A stretch of 64,000 bases of DNA, taken from the NCBI GenBank assembly GCA_030248225.1, contig JASANE010019175.1, positions 1-64,000 on the forward strand, written 5' to 3'. The notes beneath the pieces were generated by a model, which was not told the DNA's origin, did not search any database, and worked only from the letters and a program-made list of their open reading frames with translations. Source of the stretch: Trileptium ribeirensis (taxonomy: Eukaryota; Nematoda; Enoplea; Enoplida; Thoracostomopsidae). A program made the position numbers and the translations under genes. Shown one piece after another: positions 25,501 to 40,500 of this stretch (within the stretch, counting starts at the first letter, position 1; the number at the start of each line of letters is the position of its first letter).

Positions 25501-28500
25501 CCTGTATTTTTGTTACTGACGGTATCTATTCATGTTCAGTTATACGGCATAGCTTAGTAGACAGATAAAAGTAAGTTATGGACAAGATTTGTGTGTAGGC
25601 AAGAAAGTGCCCTTACATGGTACCACACCAACTAAATACCTTAAAATAGACTTTGAAGCAATCTCAGCTTGAAAATACCGGAATTAATATGATTCAGCGT
25701 ATAATATGAGTATTGCAAAAACTTCAGCCTGAGATGATGAGGTTCAATTGTCTAACTACACAATGCTGTGCCTAATCGGTTACCACTTAAAAATCCGCTA
25801 AAGATCAAATTAATTCGTGCATGGATAATCTATATCTATATACAATGACAACTTAAATAAAGTGGAAATTCGTGTGGTCGAGCACTTATATATAAGTATC
25901 GCCTGAAACCCTGAGGTTAAGTTTATTAATCTCATATTTTTACTTAAGGGATTCAATAAATAACCTTCTAAAGTAAAGATGGCAGTTGCATCTGGTCGAG
26001 TTGTGGTGTCTGACCGTGGGGTTGGGGTAAACAATGCAGTAATTGCCACGGTTGAAAAGCATTAGTACTATTATAGTAGGAAAATTTTGTTTGAATAACG
26101 TTCCCTGGATAAGCTGAAATACAGCATCACTCATAGTTTTGTTAGTAGCTTTAGTGTCTTGTAATGCCAGTGACGCCATGCTATTCCGAGTATATTCTTG
26201 TGGTGTGCTATCCAAGCAAGGGAATTATTTAGACTATTAATTGAACAATACATAACACTAATGGTAAAAGTGTGCTTCAGGTTGATATAGATATTGAGGC
26301 CGAAATTTTTTGTCCAACAGTCTTGTGTTCAAATATCAGTTTATGTATGATATTTGAATCGACACAACGTGTGCTATGCGGGAACTTGCCAGATGTACCC
26401 ATAAAGATGGCTACAATAAATTAAACTACTATTTTGTGGAAACTGTCAGTTTGGGGTTTTCCTATTTATGCATGTCTCCCCCCCCCAAAAAAAAACTTCT
26501 TATCACGTAATACGATATAGCATGCAATACGATTGGGGTTAGTGACACCGCTGTTCAATAAATATGTAATCTGAACTAAAGTGTAGCGGTGTCAGATTGA
26601 CAAAAATCAACGCTGCATCATTAAAATTGACGAAGCAAGCGTCGAATATTACACTCTCCGCGGAAATGTCGCGTGGAAGTATGGTAGAGGTCTGGTGGCA
26701 TCGGTTAAACCAGGGTTTTTGCACCTTTTTTGTGCAATCTGCACTTTTGAAATGGGTGAGTTCACTTTTTATTTTAGGGCAAAAGTGCAATTTTCACTTT
26801 GTGATTCGGGCCAAAATTTGTGAAAAATGACCCAAACAGCGAAAAAAATTTTGACCTGTGAAACTTTGATACTTGATAATCGACACGACACCGCTACATT
26901 AAGTTTATACTTTTAATTTCAGAATCAGCCCTCATAATCTGCAATTGCAACAACTGTTCCCTGGGATGGAATTGGACTTCTTGCTCCTCTTGTCGGAAGC
27001 TGGCTATACAGAACCAAAGCCAATATTGAACTAACGGAAAGGGCGGACGAAATTTTTTAATATTTTTAGCAAATTTTTTGTAGTAACGTACACCCTATCC
27101 CCCACCCTACTCACCCTCCCAATTCATGGGACTTACTGCAAGCTTATAACAGCAAGTAGGTGTGGATAGGTCAAATCTGCACCTATTTGTTGTTATATGA
27201 CATTATTGCATTGCAGTTATTAATTAAAATATGAGTAAAAAATATGTGACCATTTCACACCGGCCGAGTCCGATATTCCTACCGTGAAAGTCGTCTTTCA
27301 TGATGTTTCCACGCTGTGACTCGAGGCCACATTGGGCACCAGTTGAATCCAAAATTTTGATGTAAGTGCACAATAGTATGTTTCAAATGATTAAAAATTT
27401 GAACTTTTGAGAAACGGGATTGCACATTTAATATGATACAAAAGTGCAATTTTCACTTTGGCTCCAGCGAAAAAAAGCCTGGATTAAACATGTATTGGTA
27501 ACGTTAAATTCCATCACATGTATAGAATCGAGGTACATCACATCTTGCCGGAGACGGTGGCATTGGTTTTGTCTATGTTAAAGCTGTTTTAACCTCCCAG
27601 GTGTTCGACATCTCGACATCTTCGTTGTGGCAGGCAGGAACGTTATAGGCGGCAAGCGGAACGCCAGGCCTTTGTGAGGAACGTCGTAAACATGGGTAAC
27701 CAAGGTCATACGATATTTACGTCCGAAGGTAATGGCGTGGGGTGCAGCAGCCTCTGCACCTCCTTAAACAAATGTGCGACGATTTAGCTGTTGTATCGAG
27801 ATTGCAACGGCGCCATATGACGCGTTTGGTTTGGATGCGGCTTCTCACTGACAATGAGCCTAATTCGGGGCCCCAACGGGTACCCGAGGGGGAGGGACGG
27901 CGAAGACGAGACAAGACGGAGTTTATAGGTAACGTCAGAAGCAGTGTGACATGTGTGGAAGGTGGTACGTTGCAACCAAAATGACGCGTCATCAGCGCCC
28001 TTGCAACTAAATCTAACAGTCAGGCTTACCCTATCCGGGTGAACGCCTAAAATGGCAATGTTAAAGCTGTGAAATAAGCCAGCTTCGTGCAATGGGAATC
28101 CGGCCCCTAATAAACATGCATCCAATCTCTATCTGAGATGCCTCTGGTCCAAGCAATCATATCGCTAAACAACGCTAAATTTAGCCCGTATCACTGGGAA
28201 CACTAACACCGAAATTAGTGATGTCCGCAAACCGGTCAAAACCGACTTCAGTCCGGCCTGGTGAACCAATCCATATCGTTGAAATTTTTCTGAGGAGAAA
28301 TGTATATTCAAAAACTTTCACAACTTAAAATTTGGTACCCAGACTTGCTGTGAAATTCTTTAACCTGCGTTATGATAACATTTTGTCTCTAAACATCTAA
28401 AAATAAGCCTCATTGAATTTGATATACAGTTGGACATGAATTTTTTATGTTTGTTAACTGAAAATAGATTTTTGACTTAGTCGGTCCAGACCATGTCGGG

Positions 28501-31500
28501 ACCGGGCCGACGAATTTTCGCGCAGGTTTCATCACTAACTGACATGCATAACTCCATCAAATCCCGACAAACATCCCATGAACCGTAGCTCTTCAAAATT
28601 ACTAACTGACGAGCGTAGCCAAACGCTTGACGCCGCTCTTCAACCCTGGATAAACGTTTCTGCAGATGAGCGACTAGACGGAAGAGATATCAGCAGAATT
28701 CGCAAGCGCAGCCACCTCAGGATCGGGAAAGGAGACCACGCCTACGAAATGTTGAGGTCCGTCCCCAAGGCAAAGGTCTATTTTATAAAGACCATAAATA
28801 TCGGAACCATTCAGTGCTAAATACAGCAATATAAGAATATACCGCATACTGCAGCATATGTAATCACTACCACATTCAGCCTTTGGTGAAAGTCTACACC
28901 GAAACAAAACTAGAAATGTTTTAGCATCATGTGACTGAGAACATTCACATGATAATATATACATCCAGCCGCTTGTCTCATAGTCGTATGATCAATGCAA
29001 CCTTAACCGTTTTATAAACCAGAAGCTAATAAATCAAAAATAACATATAAATGTCAGTTTATAGCGCACCAAGCAAAGCAGTGCAAAAACAAATGGCTCA
29101 ATTTTTTGTGAATCATAATTAAGTAGCTGATCATTTTATATAAAAGATTACTGATTCAACAAAAATTCCAATAACAAGATAAACGTCGATTATATGAAAC
29201 GTTATTATGCTCTTCGAAATGCAAAAGATACAGTATTATACTCTAAACCTATAAAATACGAGATTAAAATACAGTTTTCGTGTTCCTCGGACCGATTTAC
29301 ATGTCAGTGGAATTTTCACATTCCACGTTACAACCAATGCCACTGAAATAATGTGTAATTTTCAGTGAGCGCAATGTATTATTTTCAGCGACCGACACAG
29401 ACTCCAACTTCAGAGTTACTACAATACCCATAAATTTTAATGGGCTCATTGGTGAAATATTATCTAATTCATCAGAATGAATAACATATTTAACTCAATA
29501 ATTATTCTTATGAATGAAACGGAGCGAGCGTTAAAACCGCGTTTCGTCGGACAGCGTCGAACAGTGGAGAAATATTTTATTCTCAGCTACTGTTTGGCCT
29601 TTAGTGCACTAAATTCGAGATAAATACGCAATATTTTTATTCTGAGTGACTTAAACGAGCTAAAGCGAAGAATTCTCAGGTTGGGTCAAAACGGATTTAT
29701 CGATGCGCCCACACGACCCAAAAATACCCGAAATTAGCAATATCTCCTCAACCACTCAAGCTACATAGGTGTGTTGGTCTCATTCTGTAGAGCAATTCAT
29801 CCTCTACGTAGCTGCAACTAGTATGTTGCTGTTGGCATTATCTACACTGCAAGGTTGGGTCAAAAATGGTTATTCAATGGGGCTATAAGATCCAAAATAC
29901 TCGAAATTGGTAATATCTCTTCCACCGCTCGAGCCATTTAGCTGTTTTTGCTCTAACTTTATAAAGCCTAATTCACCCTATATATGCTTGAAAATTGCGA
30001 GCACAATAATATGTATATCTTCTCAAATACTCCAGCAACGTGGGTGTTATTCGGTGCCTCATTTTGTAATTTAACGCTCAATATGGCTATGCATTATCTC
30101 TCTATATTACATATTCAACACTCAGAATTCATCACCTTGGCGATAAGACAAGCTATTAGTTGTACCAATAATCTACAGATTTATATAAAAGAAGGAGTAC
30201 CCATTAACCTATTTTGCTGCATTACGCTAGAATGCTTAAATGACTGTGCGAAGGTTTGCTGCTGAAAAATGCTTATATTAATAATAATGAAATTCCGAGG
30301 TAAATGCGTTACGGCAACGGTTTTGCTTTGAAAATGCATATATTTGCTTAATATACTGGAGACACGTAATTGGTCGTTGTGGTGGAAACTCCTTTTCAAT
30401 TTAGCACAGTGTTTCATGATGTACGGTAGTCTGGGTAGTGTACGGTACTATAAGGGTACTGTGGAGCAGAAATGTGCTAATTAGCGCGAAAAAAAATTGC
30501 ATTCTGCATATCCGAACCTCAATGATAAAATCAGTAAAAATTATAACTATATTATAGCAAAATAAACATTTTGTAATGATAAAGAAATAATAGAGGTATA
30601 TCTAGAATGATTATATAACAGCACAAATGATATTCGATCAATGATGAATTCAACACTGTAGCTTATGGTTTTCACTGAATATTGAAAAATTCTGCTTGAA
30701 GTCTGGATCAATTGAATCTGTCAACCAATAAATGGTAATGTTTTCGACAAGCGAATATCAAAAATCATAACTTGCAGAATATCGTTTTATATCTTTCAAC
30801 GATATTTTTGTAGATAACACTTCACACCTACCATTTCACGTGCGCGTGACCCGCTCCAATAATCTCGACCTTCAACGAAGGCAACGTAGTCCGAATAGAA
30901 CGAAAACGGTCCACAGAGAACCGAATGAAAATTAATTACGTACGAAAAGAATGATAGCAGTGATGGGCGCACACTGAAATATATAACGATATCAAATTGG
31001 TTTTGCCCCGGTTGATTACAGTAAATATAAATTCATTATTTCCCATCAAAAATTTTCATGTATAATTTTTCAAAGTATAAAGTCATTGAGATAGCTGTTT
31101 CGAATACATGCCGCGAAAATAGTACAATGTGTTATCCTTATAGTGAAAGAATCGAAAAATTCACTATAACTGCAGTCACGGACAAAAAAGTGCATAAAAA
31201 CGAGCGCGAAACGCGAACGAACGTAAACATGGCCAAAATTTCTCGCATTTTAGTACGGATTTTCTTGCGTTCGTTTATAAACGAATGTTGGTGTAATAGC
31301 TCGTCTCATCGTCAAGGTGGTGAATTATAAGTGTTGAATATGCAATGTAGAAACGTAAACTGTTTGCGTTACTAGAAAGTTGAGATATACCCGCTTATTG
31401 TGTAATTAGGGTCTCATAAAGTTTATGTACATAGATGATGAATTGGTCTACAAAAATGAGGTCAATAATATCTATATAGGTTGAGTGGTTGCGGAGATAT

Positions 31501-34500
31501 TGCCGGCTTCCGTGTACTTTGGGCATCTAAGAGCCATTCAAAAACTCATTTTGACCAAACCACGCAGTGTAAATAATTACAATAGCAGCACACAATATAA
31601 TAGCTATATAGAGGATGAATTCTTCTATAAAATAAGACCAATAATACTTATATAGCTCGACTGCTTGCATACATAATGCTGTTTTCGTGTATTTAGAGGC
31701 TCATAGAACCATTTACAACTCATTTTGACCCACTATCACAATAATACTGATGCAGTGATCCAGTAAGCCCACGACATTGTACATCATTATTAATCACAAC
31801 GTAAGTGTCAAAATTTACTGTAGTAGCCGCTTGCTGCAAAACCTTGGTGGACTGGACGAAGATCGTTAAACAAACATCCATTTATGATAAATAATTGTAC
31901 ATCTTAAAAATTTATCAGAAATCATTGTGAACTATAATACAGATACACAAATTGATTAAAACGATGCGTTCAAATAGTAACAAAGTTTAATGTTATCATG
32001 AATATAAATTAAATTTAAAAAATTTCATTACTTACATAGTGTTTTGCCGGGTACTCAATTTCGTTTCATCTACATTGTTATTGTTTCGATCGCCACTTCC
32101 ACCGTAATCTGGTGATTCATCGCTGTTGGAAACAACCTTTAGCGTATCGTATGTATCGAACGAAAGCATAATCACCTTTTGAGTTAGAATCATCATCGGT
32201 CTGAAGTAATATTTACAAAGACTTGTGACTGTGGATTTACGAACATAAAGCTACAACATAATATCGTTGTAACTGTTAAACTTGGAAACTTGAGTATCTC
32301 ATCCCCTGGGAGTACACGAGTACCGCTTAAGGCCAACATAGGCACAAAAATTCAAGCCAAACCAGTAATAAAGGACGAAAAAACGAACATTTTGGATTTT
32401 CAGGAAATCGATACATTCTTGTGAAAACGCTGGAAAAATATCAATACTATTAAGAGTACCATATAAAAACATAGACGCTGTTAAACATTCAATTCTTGTT
32501 AGCTTACTACGTTATCGATGATAAATGCAACAACTCATCAGACCTCTTGACCTCGTCTCATCAAAAGTATTATGCAACGTTGCTCCTCGACCGGTGCAGC
32601 ACTGCAAAAGCGTTATACCACGAGCGCATAAATTAACGGTATGCTACTTCCCTTTGTGCAATAATGTTAACCCATGTTACATAATACGCGCGTTTTTTGC
32701 ATTACCCCCTTATTTATGCGGCAGCACCAACTTTGTGGTCGGTTTATCGGGCCACCCCTCAATTTTGAAGAAGGGTCGCTTATAAGGTCATAGTTTTCCG
32801 CCGACAGCCATCAAAACTGAGGATACCACAGACCTCTGAACAAAAGCAGACAGTCTAAGCTGCACTTCTCCACAAAGCAAGGATCAGTGTCTTTTGGACA
32901 ACAGAAACGAGGGGTAAACACAAAATCGCACGCGTCATTTAACTAGGGCTAACATTAGAGTACAGGAAAATGCAGTGCTCGGACCGGTTAGAGAAAATTT
33001 CAGAGGACATCTTCTCCGAAAATAGAGGACATCTAATAAGCCAAACTATGACCAATAATTCAACGCTACAACCCACCTTTTACTTTTTTGGCTTCTTTTC
33101 AATAAGATTGAGCTCCTCTTCATGTAATTTCGCAATCTTTTTCCGCAATTCTGTGAGCTTGGTGTTAGCCATCGAAATCTTAGCGTTAGCGGCGCCGACA
33201 ATCTCCTGGCGCATTTTCTTTTCAGCACAGGCCGTTTGCAGCTGAATCGAACCCTCACACAGCAGGGATTCAGCCGTCCGAGCCTCGGCTTCATGAGACC
33301 GTTTCAACGCACGTATTTGATCCAAGCGTGATATGCCACTGGTTGAGGCGATATTTCCTCGACCTCGGTTATTTGAGTGCGATTTGGTTTTGTTCTCGTT
33401 GGCTTTCCGCATATCATCCTTGGCTTTATCGTATTTGCTCTTAGCTGATCGGAAACAGTTCATCATGCCAGGTGTGACGACTAGTTTGCTCACCTGGTTC
33501 CCGCAGCTGCGACAAATGTAGTCTTTTACAATACGCTGAGAAATAATGGACAGTTAAGATAGCGACATGCGCTTTTTGGAGAGAATATCGGTGTTCACAG
33601 AAAACCCCCTCTCCAAACTAGCTTGTCCATGAGAGAAAAGCAGCGGCATTTTGACAACTCGCGCGAGGTTGGCGAGCAACGGCGACCCGTCCTCTGCCTG
33701 TAGCTTGAGGACTCGACCACCATGTCAAATGAATGTCCAACTGCTTCTTGACCTGAACTGTCGTTGTTTCATCGAACGCCAGGAAAAAGCCATAAGTAGA
33801 TGATTGCACCTCCGAAAGGACACAGCCTTTAAAATAAGGCGCAATGCCGTAGTTCACACTGTAAGATGCCTTGTTTTCGTGCATCTTAAAATCCCGAGCT
33901 ATTTTTGAAAATCCAGTTTCCGCACCGACTGATAGTTTGGCCTGGCCAGCATTAGCCTTCATACTACTAATGTGCTTAGCCGATGAGGCGTGTTGCTTTA
34001 CTGAAGAGTATCCTTGTGATTTCACAAGAAATGTTTTTCCGGTACAAAGTTTGCATTTCGCCGAATACAATGATGATGGATCAGCAGTTAGCCAAAGTGA
34101 ATTCGGAATGCCGCCAATGGAAGACTCTTCCCAAGCAGGACTATATGTGGAATCTCTTGGCATTGCAGCAATTACTGTTATGTTACCAGATATACTATTT
34201 ATCTGAAATGTAATAGGACACAAATCAGAGCAAATACAGATGGCACACAAACAACAGTATATTTGTGACAGCTTACAACAGTACATATACATATATAGTG
34301 TGTGACAACTGCATTTACAAACAATTAGTGTCATTCTACAATTCAGATATATAGTATATATGGAAACAACAGTTATTCATGTAGATGGAAAGTAGGATCC
34401 CTTCGGGTTGATCGATAGATTTTGAGACCTGAAATGCAATGTTTTGACGTTAATGAGTCTTAAGACTCGTGAAGCGAGGCTGGATGCTTGATAAATATGC

Positions 34501-37500
34501 CACATTTTGCAAAATTCTAGCTTTGCCACCAAATTCACAAAACATTATTTCCAAAATTCGTCCGTCCAAAAATAGAGGACAATAGAGGACAAAACATCGA
34601 AATAGAGGACAATAGAGGACGCTTCTGAAAATAGAGGACAAATAGAGGAATAGAGGACGAATCCCAGGTCTAAAAATGTTTACTGTTCCCTTATACACTC
34701 TTGATCTGACTTCTTTAAATAGGAAAGGGTCCGTCATCGACCACCCCAGCTCGTGCGCCTCAGGTAAATTTGAGGAGTTTATTAGCGTGATGTAATTAAT
34801 GTAATTCAGTCCAGTTGGACTCCTTTTTAATTCTCGATACAAGAGGAATTTTATCTCCGAAGCATTTCTTCAATAACTGGGGTTTTTATTCGCTGAAACT
34901 TTGTCATGTAGAATGAACCGCCAACCCCGCTCTTGGTTCGGAACGAGCAAAACGTTTTTCATTGATAGTAAAACTGTTACTTTTTTCCTTTTCTGAAATT
35001 TTTTGGTTCGGAGTGAAATTTGAGTACACAAAATATTGTGAAATTGGTTTTACCGGATGTAGGGAAAAATCTACAGAAGGCATTGACGGTGAAAGAGGAC
35101 ACTTTACCAGCGCAGATGAGCCAGCCGGAGTCCAGTAAGCCATACCCCGATATTAAAATCATAGAACATTATTACTCACAAACAGTTACATATAGATGCA
35201 ACCAGCGGAACCAAAGAAACGCGCTACGTGTAGCTAAAGCTGTGAAACATTTTTGTTTATCGATCCCCTTGTAGGACACATATCGACAATAAGACACAAA
35301 ATATCTATTACGGGCAACGTGTGACTTGTGTATTCCATTGTTTTTGTACAACGTAGCGTATTTAAACCTAATTTCGGTATAATTTACATATCCGGTTCTG
35401 GTAATTCATCGATATAATTACGATACAATACCGAAAAAAGCCGAGAAAAATTTCATGGCAGGTAGGATACAGTGTGTAGCATGTACGAATCACACATCCA
35501 ACAACTATCATGTCATATGTCACTATCATGGCAACATGAGCAATCTGGCTTCATCATGTTATAACACAAATGTTTATATGTGGGATGTTATTGAGCAGCT
35601 TTGCCTCAGAACCCGAGCATTTTAGTGGTCAAAGCTCGCTAATTGTAATCAAACTGCTGGCTTTCATTTAACCAGCTTCGTTAATTTGCCAAACGTTACA
35701 CAAAGTTAATATTAACATATGAAAGAGTCAAATCTATTGGGTGGAACTAAAAATAAACTTACGCCGTAACATCGATGACGTATGTTGTTGCATAGTAATA
35801 TCGATAAAAATGAATGAACGAAAGATACCCCATCGAAACAAGGCATACCACCCTAAAAATTAAGTATATATTACGATAAATAACATAAATGATATTGCCC
35901 AGTTGTATTGATAAATTTTAATGAACGAAGGAAGATATCCCATCAAGGCAAGGCATACCATGCTCGAAAATTTATCATATATTAACATTAACAATGCCAC
36001 GATTTTGAAGTAGCAACCGAGCAACAACTGAGGATACATACTGAACAATCCGGCATGTATCAGGTTATTAATGAAATTGGTTATAAATTTTAAACATAAA
36101 TACGATTTATACCACACATTTCTTATATAATTTCAATTATTTAGCAGTCAAATAATAGTTTGGGACACTGTATTACTGTAAATTGGTTATTCATCTTTTT
36201 ACTAAAACTAAACAAGCGTTATTTCATGCGTAAGTAGGCATTAAGTAAGTACACCTGGATTACGCTTTTGCCACGACTGTTTACATGATGACAACGACAA
36301 TGACGATTTTACCTTTGTGTATGTGCACGCCATCAACAATATGACAACGTAGGTTCTGTTCGCGGTCACTATTTATGATTTAGCATGGCAATTTAGTGAC
36401 CTCGTTCATATTCCTGTTTATTGATCTGATTTTTGTACACTGAGGCCACGTACACAGCTGTTAGCCTTATCATACAATCTTAAGAACACGAAAAAACGTG
36501 CAAATTCGGCAAACAAGTGTATACAAATTACGCTGGTGCACCACGGAGCTAATAATGGCTTTCACCAAATTGATCTGATAATTTCGATGACATAACCGCA
36601 AACACATAATTTTGCACCACTCAGTTGTTTCCGTTGACAAAAGAACAGACGTGGTGTACGCAATTAAAATATACGCAGACGCTGTAGTTGCTTGCACTAT
36701 AACTGTGGAGCTAGCGCGCGCACTATCACCTTCCCAAGTGCCACATTAGATGGTTAACTACATGGAACGTATCATAACCGTACTGAGCGGTATATAACTA
36801 ATTTCATCAAAATCTACAGCAACTAACAACTGCTTACGAAAATAAATTTTTGGCTTTAAACACCAGCTAAAAATTTATTATTTGGCTGTTACATTAATGA
36901 CTACTAAGTCATAAAAACTGAAATTAGAGATAATAATTTTTCGCTACCTGTACCAGACAGCAGAACTTACACATGAATATAACGTTTGGGACTGTACGTA
37001 AACATTACATAACAGATCGCGGCATCAGCGAGAAGGTGTTTTGTTGCCCTGAAGTAAACAATATTCTAACTATTATACTACGAACCACCTTCATGTAAGA
37101 ATCAAGCTCTATTTAATTATCTATCTTTTCAACGGAAGGTTTTCGGGCTCCCCACAGGTTCACCAAATACTTTGCTGATAGGCTAAAATTTAGCAAATTG
37201 CTGGTTGTTACACTGAAACAGTATGCTAATTTTCCAATTTGGCTAAAAAATCCAAAAGATTTTCTTTGCGACCTAGTATCTATTATCCAAATTGATTAAT
37301 GTAAGGGCTTCAAAAAGGAGCTGACAGCGAAATTTTCCCAATTTGGAGCAAATTAAGATATTTGGGGGAGCTAGAAGAGCCAAAACCGTCAAAAAACAAA
37401 CTTGACCTTCTTCGACCTAGTATCTGTCATACAAACACAAAATTCGCGAAGCCATAATTAATTTAAATGCTTCAAAAAGGATGTGACAGTGAAATTTTGT

Positions 37501-40500
37501 CGTTTTGGAGGTAAAATAGGACACTTTTGGTAGTTAAAAGAGTCCGAACGAGATAATTAAACTGTTTATAAACAAAGATGGCCTTCTCCGATCTAGTATC
37601 GGTCACCCAACACCAAGTTGTGCAACCAAAATTAAATTAAGCGCTTCAAATAGGAGCTGACAGCAATATTTGGTCATTTTAGGATTAAATTATGGCATTT
37701 TTGGGAGCAAGAAGGCCAAAATCATGGGCTATTAAAAAAATAAATATGCCCTTCTCCGACGTAATGTCTGTCAGCCAAACACCAATGTGCCAAGCCACAT
37801 TTACATTAAGGACTTCAAACAGCAGCTGACAGCGAAATTTTGCCATTTTGGGGGTAAATTAGTATATTTTTGGGAACTGGAAGAGTTAGAACCAGACAGT
37901 TATAGGCTGTGTAAAAACAAACTTGGCCTTCCCCTACATAGTATCGGTCACCCAACACCAATTTGCGTATCCAAAATTAATGTAAGCATTTCAAGCAGGA
38001 GCTGACAGCAAAATTTGGTTATTTTAGGGGCAAATTAGGGTATTTTGGGGAGCTAGAAAGGACAAAATCATAGAATATTAAAAATATGCCATCTCCGACC
38101 TAGTATCTGTCAGCTAAACACCAATTTGCCAAGTTAACTTTAATTTTACGGCTTCAAACAGGAGCTGACAGCTAAGTTTGGCCATTTTTGGTGGTAAATT
38201 AAGGTATTTTTGTGGATAGCTAGGCTGACCAAAAAATAAACTTGGCCTCCCCAACCAAGTATTTCCAAACACCAATTTGCTCAGCTAAAAAAATTTTAAG
38301 CGCTTCAAACTGTAGCTGCCAACGAAATTTGGTCATTTCAGGGGTAAATTAGGATATGTTTGGGAGTTGGAAGGCCAAAATTCATGGATAATTCAAAGAA
38401 TAAATATTTTCATCTCAGACCTAGCATCTGTCAGCCAAACACCAATTTACCAAGCCAAATTTAATTCAATGGCTTCAAGCAGGAGCTGACAGCGAAACTT
38501 GGCCATTTTGATGGCAAATTAGGGTATTTTTATGAGCTAAACGAGCCAAAATGATAATGCGCGAGTAAACTTAAGGTGACCCCGCAAACCATGCAATTTT
38601 GTATTTTTGCATAAAATTTGTTACGGAACGCTTTTTGGTCAATTTAAATTCGGCGTAAAACTATTCGCAAACACAGCGATCGCGATTGAAATCTGTCCAT
38701 TTTGTGTTCGCGAAAATTCAAGTAAAATTACAAAAATGTTCGAGAACGAAAATTTGTCGATTTGATCGAGACGTCATTTTTGCACTAAATTTGTTCGCGA
38801 ACACTAAATAATCCAAATTTAAATGATCATGCATTAGGGAACAGAATTTTTGCAAACTGAAGTCGCCGAAATTCTGTTCGAACACAAGGTCTTATTTCTG
38901 GCACTTGAATTTGATTTTGCAAATTTTTGGCTAGGGAAAACCCGAATGAAATTAAGCCTTTTTTCCGTAACAAGCGTTTGCGATTCGATATCGGTAATGA
39001 CGAAATATGATGGTTGGCGGGGTCACCTTAAGTTTACTCACGCAATAGTTAGGTTGGCCCAAAACTAAAACAATGGTCTCATTTTCAGATCAATCCACAC
39101 AGTTCGTAAATGCGCAAAAAATCGGTATATTTCCTAAACTATCCAAGCATCGTGGCTGATATCCGGCTCATCAGGTAAGCTGCTCCTCAATACAGTTGTT
39201 TACGTCACTCTAAATCACATTTTTAACACTCAGAAATCGCCACCTTGGCGATGAGACAAGCTTCCAGTTTATTTGCGCCGTGTACATGGTAGTGCGCAAT
39301 GTTTTAAATACGTTTCAACATAGATGAGCTTCGCCGGCATCAAGACAACAAAAACATGAAAATGTACTAATCAGACGAGGAGAGATACTGGTGCACTAGA
39401 AATGCAAACTACTAGAAATGTATGTGATGGTTTAGTCACTCGACACAAAAACTAAAATAATTAAGAGGCTGACTACATGCCACAACTTGTTAGAACCCCT
39501 CCCTACTTAAAAATATCTAATACAAGCAGACAACTTACGAGACCCTAATTTTTTTAAAAAATCAAAATGTTTTCCTTAAGCAGATCATGAAATCCCCTTA
39601 TTGCTGATCAAATGAAAGTTTCTCATCTAAATATATATCTAGTTTCGGATCACAATGAAAAACCAAATTTTAGCCATTTCATTCCGTATTAGGTATTAGT
39701 ATTAGTACTAGTTTCTAATACAACAGTGCTCACCCACTATTATTCATACGGAAAAACTTGATATGATTCATTTTTGTGGATATACATTTTTCGCTTTTGT
39801 AATTCAAGGTTAGTCAAGAGGTAAAAACTTACATGCTATTTAAATAAAAAATCTTGAAAGTAGTGACATTCAAGAAATCCATTTAAATCATCTGTTTTCT
39901 CTAGCCAATGCGTAAATGTATTGTAACTTCAAACCACGAATACGTCTACCAAACACAGACACGGTAAAATGATGTTTCAGATGAATCATATAACACGTAA
40001 CATTGTGCAAGACTTCAGGTAGCATTCGTATTAGCAGAGAACACGTACAGGCCGTAGCAAAATAAGCACAACACCAAACCAAGCGCAAAAGCGATGACAT
40101 GGCGAGTTCGCGCGGAAGCACGTTTAGGCGACGCAAATTTCGAATATGCAAATCCGAGCAATAAACTTGTGAACATCGACAGCACAAAGTTAACCTAAAA
40201 CGAAACCAACAAAAACTTAGAGCAATATGGTTTCGCGACATCAAATACAGTCTAACTGCTATAAACCTCCATAAATTGTGTTTACAATCAACAACTATAT
40301 AATTGATTTCACAGGGTTTGGAACTGGTCTGTATATTAAAACGGACAACATGTATGCAAACATAAATGTAAGGAAAACTGTAATTCAGCCGAAACTGTAA
40401 GGTTTAAACGGAACCTGAGGTTATCAGTTTGTTGTATTAAATTAAATGATGCATGACATGAAAGCCCCCTAGTTTGGAAATCTGCTGGAAATCACCGCAA

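Noticed and set aside
26584..26899. Possible MITE with TGTAGCGGTGTC ends
   Set aside because: The right arm lies inside the better supported hAT MITE beginning at 26,711, and no target duplication was seen.
33540..33560. TTATTTCTCAG on the minus strand as a splice acceptor in the hAT-like copy
   Set aside because: The protein homology runs straight across it with only one TAA, so a stop mutation is simpler than an intron.
36306..36351. TYVVILLMACTYTK between CAG and GTAAAA as an MBOAT exon
   Set aside because: Phase fits, but the acceptor lacks a pyrimidine tract and the order conflicts with the 36.6-kb candidate.
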